Both the position numbers and the translations under genes were made by a program. The notes below the pieces were generated by a model, which ran no database searches, was not told the origin of the DNA, and worked only from the letters and a program-made list of their open reading frames with translations. Positions 12,955 to 24,079 of a DNA stretch of 64,000 nt are shown piece by piece (positions within the stretch are counted from its first letter, which is position 1; every line of letters begins with the position of its first letter). The DNA is from Palaemon carinicauda (taxonomy: Eukaryota; Arthropoda; Malacostraca; Decapoda; Palaemonidae), in contig NC_090726.1 of assembly GCF_036898095.1 (NCBI RefSeq), positions 42,406,614-42,470,613 on the forward strand. The letters are read 5' to 3'.

Positions 12955-13160
12955 GGACAATCGTGAACAGCATAGGCACGGGACAACGACATTGCCCAAA
13001 AGACTGACCATATATACATATGATCAGCACCCAAGCCTCCTCTCCACCCAAGCTAGGACCACAGAGAGCCAGCCAATGGCTGCTGATGACTCGGCTATTT
13101 TTCCCTGTTGGAGCCCCTGGGCTTATAGCATCTTGCTTTTCCAACTAGGGTTGTAGCTTG

Positions 13161-13191
<31 letters not shown>

Positions 13192-13310
13192 GGCTCCCCC
13201 ACAAAACCATGCTTAGCTCACAAGAATGGTGAGATTGCAGCGACCAAAGGAACTAACGAGTTTGAGCGGGAATTGAACCGCAGTCTGGCGATCACCCAGC
13301 CACCACAAAT
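12955..13310 (-). mobile_element. tRNA-derived SINE copy, split by a LINE tail
   Basis: Read on the minus strand, the copy has a tRNA-like head with a B box GGTTCAATTCC (13269-13279), preceded by a GTGGTGGCT stretch in the A-box position. Downstream is a body containing one copy of the 'ctccacccaagctaggacc ... ggctgctgatgactc' segment (about 13025-13090). The same head and body recur around 54.9-63.0 kb. A LINE 3' end (13092-13191) interrupts the body exactly inside a TGACTC motif. This copy shows the single-unit state from which the 72-bp satellite at 54.95-62.77 kb was built. Confidence 0.7.
13092..13191 (+). mobile_element. LINE 3' end with (AAT)n tail, nested in SINE
   Basis: Only the last 75 bp or so of the LINE 3' block ('ggctatttttccctgttgg' onward) and an (AAT)n tail remain. 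This is an extreme 5' truncation. The SINE body resumes immediately after the tail with 'aggctccccc'. Confidence 0.8.
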
Positions 13311-13477
13311 CTCAGCCAAATGGATTACGAAGTCATTTTCTGATGGTTTTATAACAAGTAATCAGCTATAGAATATTAATCTTCAAATTAACCCTTTCAT
13401 CAAAGCCGAGGTTTCCTAATATCAAAGAACTGAGTTGCTTTGTGTATAGCACGTGTTTCAAACACGCTCATGGACTG

Positions 13478-14134
13478 TAATTGCTCACTGGCTATTTCCT
13501 CTTGGTAAGGGTAGAAGAGACTCTTTAGCTATGGTACGCAGCTCTTCTAGGAGAAGGACACTCCAAAATCAAACCATTGTTCTCTTGTCTTTGGTAGCGC
13601 CATAGCCTCTGTACCAAGGTCTTCTACTGTCTTGGGTTAGAGTTCTCTTGCTTGAGGGTACTCTTGGCCATGCTATTCTATCTTGTTTCTATTCCTCTTT
13701 TTTTTAAGTTTTTATAGTTTATATATGAAAAATCCAATTTAATATTTCACAGGCTATTTCCTCCTGGTAAGGGTAGAAGAGACTCTTTAGCTATGGTAAG
13801 CAGCTCTTCTAGGAGGACACTCAAAAATCAAACAATTGTTCTCTAGTCTTGGGTAGTGCCATAGCCTCTAGTATGGTCCTTTCCCTTTGATCCCTTTGAT
13901 GGCTGCTTTTCCGGTCCCATACAGCAGGGGAACCCCACTCTCTACAGGAATTCCACTAACGTTTTACCTTGTTCGTTCTCAGTATATAACGTTTCATATC
14001 GCCTATTGTTCATTTACTGTTAAATTGTCCACTATCTTGGCTTACAGTTCTCTTGCTTGAGGGTACACTCAGGCATGCTATTCTATCTTGTTTCTCTTCC
14101 CCTAGATTTTTTAAGTTTTTATAGTTTTTTATAA
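13478..14134 (+). repeat. Two tandem copies of LINE 3'UTR sequence
   Basis: The block 'ggctatttcctc.tggtaagggtagaagagactc' through 'tttttatagttt' occurs at about 13490-13730 and again at about 13752-14130. Related sequence lies at 48544-48840 and, inverted, near 63290-63335. The second copy stops at 14134, where DIRS element E1 begins, and appears to resume at 29851. Confidence 0.7.
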
Positions 14135-14310
14135 AAATGATATTTTCATAATAAAATAAATTTTTGAATATACTTACCCGCTGGTTATATAAAGAGCTGA
14201 AGTCCCCTGACGCCCTGGCAGAAATTCAAATTCTCGCGCTATCGAAGATACGGTAGCTCAGGTAGAACAACAACACACCTTCAGTTCTTCCATGCCTCAT
14301 AGCAATACCA
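14135..14310. repeat. E1 3' inverted terminal repeat
   Basis: It begins with an A/T-rich outer edge (aaaatgatattttcataat), then 'gaatatacttacccgctgg'. The inner part is the reverse complement of 20660-20810. Confidence 0.8.
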
Positions 14311-14339
14311 CAGGTAGTCTCTAGAGGGCACGAGGGTGG

Positions 14340-14450
14340 GTGTTAAATTTATAAAACCAGCGGGTAAGTATATTCAAAAATTTATTTTATTATGAAAATA
14401 TCATTTTTAAATATAAAACTTACCCGCTGGTTATATAAAGAGCTGATTGA
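14340..14450. repeat. E1 internal complementary region
   Basis: 'ccagcgggtaagtatattc' through 'gaaaatatcattttta' is the reverse complement of the outermost E1 3' end at 14135-14190. The following 'acttacccgctggttatata' matches the complement of the 5' terminal repeat at about 20780-20805. A sequence joining complements of both ends is what a DIRS replication circle needs. Confidence 0.75.
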
Positions 14451-14829
14451 CACCCATTGGTGGCGGGTCAGAGACAGCAACATATTGAAAAATTCACTTA
14501 AGGGTTACATACAACAAACTGAAGCGGCTCTCACCTGATAAGGAAGCTGACAGCAATGATACTCTGCCTCATTTCGTCCGCTATCCTTAAGAGATCCAGT
14601 GATCCACTCGGGCTGAAAATCTCTAGGAGCTGTCAAACGGTACAATCACCTATAACATGACAGGACCTCAACTAATACCCTTGTTCCGGGTGCACTCTAG
14701 GAACAAATTGACCACCTAACTAAATCAAAGATTGCGGAAGACTGACGACCAATCTCCACAAACAACCATAACAAACGAGTTCCAAGAGATAGAAAAGGGG
14801 TATTAGGAAAAAGGGAACGTAGTGGTAGA

Positions 14830-15900
14830 TCATTCACCTACTATCGTACTCGCCGCTACAAAAGGACCCAACGTAAAACAGTCCTCATAGCGAGTCTGAA
14901 CATTTCTCAAATAATGGGATGCAAAAACAGACTTACTTCTCCAAAAGGTCGTATCCATCAGACTTTGCAGAGAACGGTTCTGTTTAAAGGCCACTGAATT
15001 TGCTACCGCTCTGACTTCATGTGTCTTTACTTTGAGAAGCCTCTGATCCGTCTCATCACATTGAGCATGAGCTTCTCGAATCAACAATCTAATGAAAAAA
15101 GACAAGGCATTCTTTGACATGGGCATCGAGGGTTTCCGAACTGCACACCACAGAGCGTCTGAGTTACCCCTCAGATTCTTAGTCCTGTCCACATAAAGTC
15201 GTAATGCTCTAACTGGACAGAGTACCCTTTCTAATTCATCTCCCGCCAAATCAGAAAGGTTAGAAATCTCAAAGGATTTGGGCCATGGCCGAGTAGGGTT
15301 TTCATTCTTGGCCAGAAACCCCAGTTGCAAAGAACAAACGGCTTTTCCATTCCGAAAACCAATATTCCTGCTTAAAGCGTGTACCTCACTAACTCTTTTA
15401 GCAGTGGCAAGGCTAACCAGAAACAGAGTTTTCAAGGTTAAATCCTTAAATGAAGCCGAGTGTAAAGGCTCAAATCTGTCACTCATGAGAAATTTAAGGA
15501 CAACATCCAAATTCCAGGCAAGAGGAGCTGTTTGAATCTTCATGGTTGTATCAAAAGACCTAAGCAAATCTTGTAGATTTTTATTATTAGAAAGGTCTAA
15601 GTTCCTGTGTCTAAAAACCGTTGCCAACATACTCCTGTAACCTTTAATAGTAGATGACGAGAAGTTATGTTTAAATTTAAGGTCTATGAAAATATCTGCT
15701 ATCTGGGTTAGAGAGGTATTGGAAGAGGAAATCGCGTTAGTCCTACACCACTCTCTGAATAACTCCCACTTGGACTGATACATCTTGATGGTTGAAGATC
15801 TCCTTGCCCTCGCAATTGCCTTGGCTGCCTTCTTCGAAAATCCTCTAGCTCTAGCGAGTTTTTCGATAGTCTGAAGGCAGTCAGACGTAGAGCTCGGAGG
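14830..15900 (-). CDS. E1 tyrosine recombinase
   Basis: This enzyme would insert the circular DNA copy of the element by a topoisomerase-like strand exchange. The 317-residue segment from the first Met at 15783 has N-terminal SAM-like helices (RSMLATVFRHR, residues about 50-60) and the catalytic fold: KRVSEVHAL carrying the first Arg, then KTHEVRAVANS supplying the H-x-x-R box, an aromatic W in TTFWRSKSVF, and the nucleophile Tyr in FASHYLRN. All catalytic positions I can recognise are kept. The frame is open upstream of that Met to about 15900, through an arginine-rich helix (RARGFSKKAAKAIARARR), and overlaps the end of the RT-RNase H frame. A frameshift or an internal start may therefore be used for its expression. 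Confidence 0.8.
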   Translation of the reverse strand, partial: PPSSTSDCLQTIEKLARARGFSKKAAKAIARARRSSTIKMYQSKWELFREWCRTNAISSSNTSLTQIADIFIDLKFKHNFSSSTIKGYRSMLATVFRHRNLDLSNNKNLQDLLRSFDTTMKIQTAPLAWNLDVVLKFLMSDRFEPLHSASFKDLTLKTLFLVSLATAKRVSEVHALSRNIGFRNGKAVCSLQLGFLAKNENPTRPWPKSFEISNLSDLAGDELERVLCPVRALRLYVDRTKNLRGNSDALWCAVRKPSMPMSKNALSFFIRLLIREAHAQCDETDQRLLKVKTHEVRAVANSVAFKQNRSLQSLMDTTFWRSKSVFASHYLRNVQTRYEDCFTLGPFVAASTIVGE

Positions 15901-17714
15901 TTTTGATGATTTCTCGGGCCAAGTGAGGTTGTCTGAGAAGATCAGGTCTTATGGGAAGGCTTCTCGGGAAATCTACCATCCATTCCAGTACCTCTGGAAA
16001 CCAGCTCCTTAATGGGCAGAACGGAGCTATCAGTGTCATTCTGGTCTCTTCGTGGGAAATGAACTTCTGAATCACTTTGTATAGAATCTTGAATGGAGGG
16101 AAAGCACAAACCTCCATGTGTGACCAGCTCATTAGAAAGGCGTCTATGTGCAAGGCTTCGGGATCCGGAACCGGAGAGCAGTAACACTCCAGCCTTTTCG
16201 TCTTTGCGGTGGCAAAGAGATCCACGAGAGGACGACCCCATAACCGCCACAGACTCTTGCAGACGTCCTGGTGTAAAATCCATTCTGTGGAGAGAACCTG
16301 ACCTTCCCTGCTGAGTCTGTCTGCGCTCACATTGTTGACCCCCTGGATGAATCGAGTCAAAAGAGTCACCTTCCTTTCCTCTGCCCATATGAGAAGAAGT
16401 CTTGCCATCTCGTACAGAGACCAAGAGTGGGTCCCGCCTTGTTTCACAATATAGGCCAGAGCTGTCGTGCTGTCCACATTGATTTGGACTACTTTGCCCC
16501 TGATCTGCTTCTCGAAGCCTATGAGAGCCAGATGAATAGCCAAAAGCTCCGTTTGGTTGATGTGGAGAGATGTTTGCTCCACAGTCCAAGTCCCCGAAAG
16601 CTCCTTCTTCTCTAGAGTGGCTCCCCACCCCGAGTTTGAGGCGTCGGAACTCAACACGAGGTCTGGGCTCTTCTGAAGTAAAGACAAGCCTTCTTTCGGT
16701 CTGGGCTCGTTGTACCACCATTGAAGATGAGACTTGATGGAAACCGAGATGGGAACGAAATCCCTGTCGAGGTTGTCCCCTTTCTTCCAATGGCGATTGA
16801 GATTAAACTGAAGAGGACGCAAGTGCAACCTCCCCAAGGTCACGAACTTCTCTAATGATGAGAGAGTCCCCAGAAGGCTCATCCAATCTCTTACGGAGCA
16901 AAGTTCCCTCTTCAGGAAAGTTTGGACTTTTAGGAGGGCTGTCTGAATTCTCACCGACGACGGAAAAGCCCGAAAACTCCGACTGTGAATCTCTATCCCC
17001 AAATAAAGAATCTCCTAGGATGGAGTCAGTTGCGATTTTTTCGAGCTCACCAGGAGGCCCAGTTCTCTGGTTAGATCCAAAGTCATTTTTAGGTCCTTCA
17101 AACAACAATCGGCTGAGGAGGCTCTTATCAGCCAATCGTCCAGATACAGAGAGGCTCTGATTCCCCTCGAATGCAGCATGCTTGCTACATTCGGCATGAT
17201 CTTGGTAAACAATAGAGGAGCCGTGCAGAGTCCGAAACAAAGAGCCCTGAATTGGAAGACCTTGTTTCCGTCCATGAACCACAGATAACGTCTGCAGCTG
17301 GGATGAATCGGAAGGTGGAAATAGGCGTCCTGAAGATCTATAGAGACCATCCAATTGTCCTTCCTCACAGCCGCCAGAACTGTCTTCTGAGTTTCCATAG
17401 TGAATGTCGAATTTTGGTCGTAACCATTTAGAACACTTACGTCCAGAATCGGTCTACACTCCCCCGAACTCTTGGGTACTAAGAAAAGGCGGTTGTAAAA
17501 CCCCGGAGAAGTTACATCCTGCAATTCCTCTATTGCTTGCTTCTCTAATATAAGAGACGTCTGAAGACGCAAGGCTTGCTTCTTCGGACCCTCTTTGTAT
17601 TTGGGCAAAAGATCCACCGGATCTGTGACTAAAGGAGGATTTGCCAGGAAGGGGATCTTGTAACCCTCCTTTAACACTTGGACGGACTAGGGGTCCGCTC
17701 CATTCCTCTCCCAA
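15881..17714 (-). pseudogene. E1 reverse transcriptase-RNase H, one nonsense codon
   Basis: Reverse transcriptase with RNase H copies the element RNA. The RT segment (17677-17015) shows SSGECRPILDVSVLNGY, VSIDLQDAYFHLPIHP, FRALCFGLCTAPLLF and the intact catalytic YLDDWL. After a TAG at 17015-17017 the same frame continues from 17002 to 15881 with thumb sequences and RNase H (SSDASNSGWGATLE, NQTELLAIHLAL, NVDSTTALAY). The sister element E2 has a glutamine codon (CAG) at the stop position, so a single C-to-T change explains the break. Otherwise the frame is intact. Confidence 0.85.
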
Positions 17715-17768
17715 GCCTCCCAGAAGTGAGTCAACCTGGCACCCACTGCTGTCTGAAGGAAAGGGCAG

Positions 17769-20454
17769 TCAGACTTTACCTCGGCCGGACTTGCCTCCTC
17801 TGCCTCTAGGTTTCCTTCCTTCTGGTTTGAAAGAGCCCCTTCCAGAGGATTTCCCACGAAAGGACTGAGAAGGTCGAAAACCAGAAGAAGATTCCTTAGG
17901 CTTACGAGAGGAAAACATCGAAGGCAAAACTTTTCTTGTCGTATTGGTTACTAAGTCATGCGTGGCCTTCTGCGTGGGAGCAGTGGCAACTTCGCCTACC
18001 AACTCTTGCGGAAATAAGGTATTAGCCAAAGGAGCAAAAACTGGTAGGGAGACACTCCTGCAGAGAGAAAAGAGCACATCGTGGCCCTTTTCTTGAGGAT
18101 CCCAGCCGTGAACAAGGCAGCTAACTCGTTGGAGCCATCCCTCACCCCTTTGTCCAAGCAGGACATCAAATGAACCAGTCCATTAGTGTCCGAGTCCTTC
18201 ATATCTGAGACCTTCTTACTCAAAGCTCCCAGAGCCCAGTCTAAGAAATTAAACACCTCGAAGGCCCTGAAAAGACCCTTAAGCAAATGATCGAACTCTG
18301 GAATAGACCACCAAATCTTCGTTTTCCTTAAGGCAAGACGACGAGACGCATCCACTAAACTTGAGAAATCCCCTTGGGCAGACGAAGGAAAACTCAAGCC
18401 CAACACTTCACCAGTATCGTACCACACACTAGATTTAGAAGCCAACCTTGCGGGTGGAAAGGCAAAGGCCGTTTTGCCAAAAGATTTCTTAGAGTCCAAC
18501 CAGGAACCCATTAATTTCAAGGCCCATTTAGAGGACCGAGAAAGAACCATCTTGGTATAAACTGGAACTTTGGTTGCTTTACCTAAGATGAACTCAGAAG
18601 GCGGAGAACGAGGGGCCACAGGAGTAAACTGATCCGGGAAAATTCCAGTAAGAATCAACATAAACTTACGAAGATCAACAGCATGTTGATAAAGCTTCTC
18701 TTCCTCATTCTCAGAAACTTCCTCTATAGGCTCGTCCACATCCGACTTTTCCTCAAGTTCGTCTTCTGGCAGTGCAGCAACTGCTGCAGCCTGAACTGAA
18801 GGAGCAGTCTGGATGAGATTGCCTGTCAAAGCCAATATCTGCATCCAACTGACGGGGAGAGGTTGAAGTTGATTGACGTGAAACATGGATGGGTAGATGT
18901 TCTTCGTCAACTAACAACTGCCGAGATCGCTTAGAGTCCGACTGCTGTTGACCAGATTGACGCTTTGACTCAGAAGGCAACTGCCGAAGATCGCTGAGTG
19001 GACGCGTAGAGTCCGAAAACTGTTGACACGAACAATCAAAGCTGTCAAGATGTTGACGCTGAGAATCGATGTTTTGACGCGAAGCGTCCACTAGTTGTTG
19101 ACGCGGGCGATCCACTACTTCAAAACGTTGACGCGTCGCGTCCACTTGTCGACGCCAATGTTCTTCCTCACGACCAGAAGACGAAAACCGTTCAACCAAA
19201 CTTCTCTGACGAGACTCGTCAAAATCAACCTGGTGTTGAACACTATGAATGGGAGACCGCCTAAGCGATAACTCGTCAGCACCAGAGACCATCGAACGCC
19301 TGTGCGATAACTGGTCTGACGCCTGACGCCCAGATATACTGCCAACACCTGGTTGAAAAGAATCCATAAACGACGAGAGTTGTTCTTTCATAGTCACAAG
19401 CATAGACCATTTAGGATCTACTGAACTCCTTAAAGGAATATTCGTTCCAACATCACCACGTATTTCAGGAGAAGAAAGCCAATCTGAAGGAAGAGGAGGA
19501 GCATGAATCGTAACAAGGTCTGAATCGGAAGGAATCTTATCAACACGAACACGGTGATCTGGACGCTTAGCCGGAGTGCAAGCGATGGGAGAACGGAAAC
19601 GTTCCGGTGAGTCCCAAGAACTACATCCTGGACGCACAGGCGATTCCTGACGCTGAGTAACTTCATGCGTCCGTTTAAGCGGTCTTGAGGCGCGACGCCA
19701 GATCTCTCTACCTGACCCTTCATCAGAAGACGGGGATAACGCATGAACCTCACCTTTCCTACGATGAGGGTGAACGGCCTGAGTTACGGCAACAGGAACG
19801 TTCGAGGGGACGTCTGAACGATTGATGACGCTTCTCGTTCCCTTAAGCCGTTCGACATTACTTCTCCCATGGGTTCGAGAGCTCGAAAGAGGTCTTAGGC
19901 TAGGTGAACGACAAGATCATGCAGACGCACCCTCTGCAACACTAAACACATTAGAAACACTTCACATTACCGAGAGATTCACGACTTTTCGGTACACTAA
20001 CTTCAGACACCGAAACACTTTCCACAGTTCCGACAGAATCACGGTTTTTCAGTATCTTCAACTCAGAAAAAAATCGTATTTCTATCTGCCGCTAAGGAAT
20101 CGACTTTCTCACCAAGAGTCAAAATAGCAGTAAACATGTCTTTCATAGTAGGTTCCTGATCTACCACCCGGGGGAAGAAATAGGATTAGGAACATTAACA
20201 TTAGGTAAGGCTCTATCCACAGATCGTGAAGAACTACGCCTAACTCTATCCCTCTCTAGTCTCCTAACATAACGTTCGTATGCTACAAAATCATCATCCG
20301 TTAAAGAAAGACACTCATTACATCTATCATCAAATGAACAAAATTTACCCCTACATTTCACACAAATATTATGAAGATCAATAGATCCTTTAGGAAGTCG
20401 AGTACGACACCCTTCATTAACACACCTACGTAAAGCAGGGGAGGAGTCGGCCAT
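17769..20454 (-). pseudogene. E1 gag-like ORF, fragmented
   Basis: The start is at 20454 (MADSSPALRRCV). A cysteine-rich head (C-x3-C, then C-x2-C, C and C-x2-C within 20454-20300) probably binds zinc, followed by RRLERDRVRRSSSRSVD. The middle (19750-18750) is repetitive in RQ/S/D (VDASRQ-type repeats), and the C-terminal part (18910-17769) carries the conserved LLKGLFRAFEVFNFLDWALG segment and ends in an RG/K-rich tail. The frame is lost between 20160 and 19753 and again near 18900 and 18060. The order matches the gag of E2 region by region. Confidence 0.75.
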
Positions 20455-20649
20455 TTTGAATGGTTACGTGAAAGACCGACGAGCAAAAAATAAAGGAAAT
20501 ATTAATAAAGATAACCTCAAAAAAAAAGATTTCAAGATTAGAATAAAGAGAAAACAATTAACGATAGCTTAAACTCAGAAAAGAACGTTGTACATCCCCA
20601 AACAACTTCCCAAAAGAGTAAAACCACGAGAGTGAACTTCAATATGACA

Positions 20650-20811
20650 GCCAGCTAGGCGGGCAGAAGAAGAACTGAAGGTGTGTTGTTGTTCCACCTG
20701 AGCTACCGCTAGGGTGCGGGTATACACCTGCCGTATCTTCGATAGCGCGAGAATTTGAATTTCTGCCAGGGCGTCAGGGGACTTCAGCTCTTTATATAAC
20801 CAGTGGGTAAG
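20650..20811. repeat. E1 5' inverted terminal repeat, outer edge lost
   Basis: Reverse complement of 14170-14310 (for example 'ggcgtcaggggacttcagc'). It stops at 'gtgggtaagt', and the next bases are already the 3' end of E2. Confidence 0.75.
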
Positions 20812-21010
20812 TATGATATTTTCATTATGAAATAAATTTTTGAATATACTTACCCGGTGAATATATAAATAGCTGACGTCTCCGACGGTCGACAGATTCC
20901 AAAAACTCGCGAGCGATCGCCATGAAGGTTGTCGGGTGTGCCCACCAGCGCCGACTATCGGCTAGATACCGCATATACTTCTCAACCAAACCAGTTCTTC
21001 TCAGTCCGTA
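20812..21010. repeat. E2 3' inverted terminal repeat
   Basis: It starts with 'tgatattttcattatgaaa' and 'gaatatacttacccggtg', followed by about 130 bp complementary to 29695-29848. Confidence 0.8.
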
Positions 21011-21040
21011 GGGTCTCCATCGGGGAGGAAGGGAGGGCTT

Positions 21041-21147
21041 TTAATATTATATATTCACCGGGTAAGCATATTCAAAAATTTATTTTATAATCAAAATATC
21101 ATTTTTAAATATTAAACTTAGCCGGTGAATATATAAATAGCTGATTC
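21041..21147. repeat. E2 internal complementary region
   Basis: 'caccgggtaagcatattc' through 'caaaatatcattttta' is the reverse complement of the E2 3' outer edge. The adjoining 'aatattaaacttagccggtg' is the complement of the 5' outer edge at 29828-29847. Confidence 0.75.
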
Positions 21148-21197
21148 ACACCCATGGTGGTGGGTAGAGACCAGTATTAAAACAATAAAGGCGTATA

Positions 21198-23702
21198 CAG
21201 TGATACCTCGGTACTCGACCATAATCCGTTCGAGATCCGTGTTCGACCTCCGATTTGTTCGAGTACCGAATTTTTTTTCCCCATAAGAAATAATGGTATA
21301 TATTCTATTCCGTTCCCAAGCACTCGAACAGGCCCAAAATATTAATAAAACGTGTACCTAAACAACAATAATTATCTAAATGTGTATGAAATTGGTCAGA
21401 AAATCCTATAAAACAATTTTAAACCATTTACTGTACTAAAATAAAACAATTTTAAACCATTTTCTGTACTGTAGTGAACATACCTTTGAGCAGCGGTTCG
21501 ATGGCATACAGGGATGGATGTGGAGAGGATGGAAGGGGGAGGTTACTGCTTGGAAGGAGAGTCCCCTTCCATGATGTGGCGGGGTAGTTCTCCTTCAGGA
21601 GTTGTTTCTCTCTCCAATGAAAGGGTGGGCAGATCTATTTCAGGGGTTTCTTCTCTTCTTTGTCTCTTCTTTGGAGGAGAAACAGGCTTTGATGTAGCAG
21701 CTTTCTTTTCTTTTGTGAAAAACTGGTCTATTGTTAATTGTTTCTTCCTCCTCTGCAGTATTCTTCGAAAATGATACATGACACTATCATTAAACATATG
21801 CACTGCCCGGTTTGCTACTGCAATTTCTGGGTGGTATTTTTCAGCAAAAGCCTGCACATCTGCCCACTTGGAACAAATTTCATTGATGAGAGAACTTGGA
21901 ACATCCTCCCTTACCTCATCCTCTTCTGAAGATTCCTGCTCCACAATCAGATCCTGCTGCTGTTGTTGTTGCAGGTGCAACAATTCCTCCACAGTCAACT
22001 CGGTAGAATGGCTTTCTACAAGCTCATCAATATCATCCTTGTCGACCTCAAGCCCCAAACTCCTGCCCATGACAACAATTTCCTCAACGACATCAGTGTC
22101 ATCAGAAATTACAGGGGTAGCAGTGCTTGGACCCGCCTCTGGTTGGAAACCTTCAAACTCCCTCTCTGTGACACATGATGGCCACAGCTTACGCCAGGCA
22201 GAGTTCAATGTCCTATAGGTCACACCTCGCCAAGCTTGGTCAATCATGTTAACAGAGTTGAGGATGCTGAAGTGTTCCTTCCAGAATTCCTTTAGGGTCA
22301 ACTTCGTGTCACTGGTCACTTCAAAACACTTTCTGAAAAGGGCCTTGGTATAGAGTTTTTTGAAGTTTGAAATGACCTGTTGGTCCATGGGCTGGAGTAT
22401 GGGAGTAGTATTGGGGGGCAAGAATTTGATTTTGATAAAGCTGTATTCTTCTTTCAAGTCATCCTCGAGACCTGGAGGATGTGCAGGAGCATTGTCCATA
22501 ACCAGAAGACATTTCATTGGCAAGCTCTTTTCAATGAGGTAAGCCTTAACCTGGGGGGCAAACACTTCGTTTATCCACTCAGTAAAGAATTGTCTTGTGA
22601 CCCAAGATTTAGTGTTCGAGCGCCACATAACTGGTAGTGCACTTTTACAAATATTATTTCGTTTGAACACCCGGGGGTTGTCCGAGTGGTACACTAACAA
22701 GGGTTTGATCTTGCAATCGCCACTTGCATTTGCACACAGCAACAATGTTAGCCTATCTTTCATTGGCTTGTGACCTGGCATCTTCGTCTCGTCCTTGGTA
22801 ATGTACGTATTGGCTGGCATTTTCTTCCAAAATAACCCAGTCTCATCACAATTAAAGACTTGTTGTGCGATCAAATTTTGTTCATTTATGTACCGATCGA
22901 ATTCCCCCACGTATTTATCGGCTGCAATTTGATCCGAACTAGCTGCCTCCCCATGCCTAGTAACACGATGAATACCTGTTCTATTACGAAACTTTTCAAA
23001 CCAACCCCTGCTCGCTTTAAATGTAAATGAATCACTTTCACTGGTACTCGGACTTTTCTTCACTAATTCTTCATAGATATGCAACGCTTTTTCACAAATG
23101 AACGCTTCACTAACACTTTCCCCGGCCAACTGTTTTTCTTTAATAAATATTAAAAGCAACTTTTCCATCTCCTCAATCACTTGTGGCCTTTGCTTAGTTA
23201 CCGCCGTAACTCCCGTTGCAACATTCGCCTTCTTAATCATTTCTTTATGCTTTAAAAACGTAGAAATGGTCGACTTCGCCATTCCGTATTCTACCGCTAA
23301 ATCGGACACTCGTACACCATTCTCATATTTCGCTATAATTTCCTTCTTCAACTCGATCGTTGTTCGCACTGTTTTCCTCTTCTCCTTCCCCTTAACACTC
23401 ATTACTTTCTTGGGACTCATTATGAAAGCTAAAAAAGCAATTAAAAGCACTGAAAATCACTAAATCACAACGAATGCTGATCGCGCGTTGTCTGAGTGAC
23501 GCTCTCGAGAGAACTGATGCTTCCCGAACAAGCGAGAGTGGCCGAGATGGCGCGATCATCACAAAGCCCATGCGGTCGTCACGTGTTCGGCTGGTCGAGT
23601 ACCGAATTTTTGGTCGAGCACCGCAGCAAAAATTTCTCGAAAATTTTGGTCGAACTCCGAATTGTTCGAGTATAGAGTCGTTCGACTACCGAGGTATCAC
23701 TG
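21198..23702 (-). mobile_element. Tigger/pogo-type DNA transposon, complete
   Basis: The ends are inverted repeats beginning CAGTGATACCTCGGTA (left 21198; right end complement at about 23687-23702), flanked by the dinucleotide TA on each side (21196-21197 and 23703-23704). This is the TA duplication of Tc1/mariner-pogo elements. The 'tactcgacc' and 'gttcgag' motifs recur several times inside both ends. The element lies within E2, so it is younger than E2. With intact ends and an uninterrupted transposase it has the structure of an autonomous copy. Confidence 0.9.
21543..23450 (-). CDS. Tigger-type transposase (CENP-B HTH plus DDE)
   Basis: The enzyme cuts the transposon out and pastes it at TA sites. 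The frame is uninterrupted, 635 codons from the first Met. The more likely start is the internal Met of MSPKKVMSVKGK at 23420, since the first ten residues are hydrophobic and unlike the family. In order it has a pogo/psq-type helix-turn-helix (ELKKEIIAKYENGVRVSDLA), a CENP-B-type second DNA-binding domain ending in GWFEKFRNRTGIH, and the catalytic domain with Asp in FNCDETGLFWK, Asp in VMDNAPAHP and Asp in ILQPMDQQVI, the D-D-D pattern of Tigger/jerky transposases. A glutamine run (LHLQQQQQQDL) and a basic KKRQRR patch lie near the C-terminus. No lesion is visible. Confidence 0.92.
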   Translation of the reverse strand: MLLIAFLAFIMSPKKVMSVKGKEKRKTVRTTIELKKEIIAKYENGVRVSDLAVEYGMAKSTISTFLKHKEMIKKANVATGVTAVTKQRPQVIEEMEKLLLIFIKEKQLAGESVSEAFICEKALHIYEELVKKSPSTSESDSFTFKASRGWFEKFRNRTGIHRVTRHGEAASSDQIAADKYVGEFDRYINEQNLIAQQVFNCDETGLFWKKMPANTYITKDETKMPGHKPMKDRLTLLLCANASGDCKIKPLLVYHSDNPRVFKRNNICKSALPVMWRSNTKSWVTRQFFTEWINEVFAPQVKAYLIEKSLPMKCLLVMDNAPAHPPGLEDDLKEEYSFIKIKFLPPNTTPILQPMDQQVISNFKKLYTKALFRKCFEVTSDTKLTLKEFWKEHFSILNSVNMIDQAWRGVTYRTLNSAWRKLWPSCVTEREFEGFQPEAGPSTATPVISDDTDVVEEIVVMGRSLGLEVDKDDIDELVESHSTELTVEELLHLQQQQQQDLIVEQESSEEDEVREDVPSSLINEICSKWADVQAFAEKYHPEIAVANRAVHMFNDSVMYHFRRILQRRKKQLTIDQFFTKEKKAATSKPVSPPKKRQRREETPEIDLPTLSLERETTPEGELPRHIMEGDSPSKQ

Positions 23703-24079
23703 TATGCTCAAGAGTTTTTGACAAATATTCAAAAAACAAACTCAAGTATAGGTACCTGGTAAGGAAGCTGACTCTGATGATTACTCTGCCTCATTAGTCC
23801 GCTATCCTCACGAAGCCCAGCGATCCTCTTAGGATGCTGAAAGACTCCCAGGAGCTGCTATATCCAGGGTGAACACCCCTATAACAGGACCTCATCAATA
23901 CCTTTAATCTGGGCGCTCTCAAGAAACAATATTTTGACCACCCGCCAAATCAAAAAGATTGCGAAAGACTTCTTAGTCTCCCGTACAACCCAAAACAAGA
24001 TTAAAAATTTCAAGAGTAGATTAAAAGGATATTGGGATTAAGGGAATGTAGTAGTAGAGCCTTCACCCACTACTGCACT

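Larger units (their letters stand above)
14135..20811 (-). mobile_element. DIRS-like retrotransposon E1
   Basis: E1 encodes, in minus-strand order, a gag-like protein, RT with RNase H, and a tyrosine recombinase. Tyrosine-recombinase retrotransposons of the DIRS group integrate a circular DNA through the recombinase and do not use a DDE integrase. Inverted terminal repeats match over about 170 bp between 14170-14310 and 20660-20810 (for example 'cccctgacgccctggcag' on the left and its complement on the right). An internal complementary region at about 14340-14450 holds the complements of both outer ends, the DIRS hallmark. The 5' outer edge expected from that region is missing at 20811, where E2 starts directly. 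Confidence 0.85.

Noticed and set aside
12955..13310. A genuine tRNA gene on the minus strand
   Set aside because: Only the B box and part of the head match. There is no complete cloverleaf, and the sequence continues into SINE body shared with other copies.
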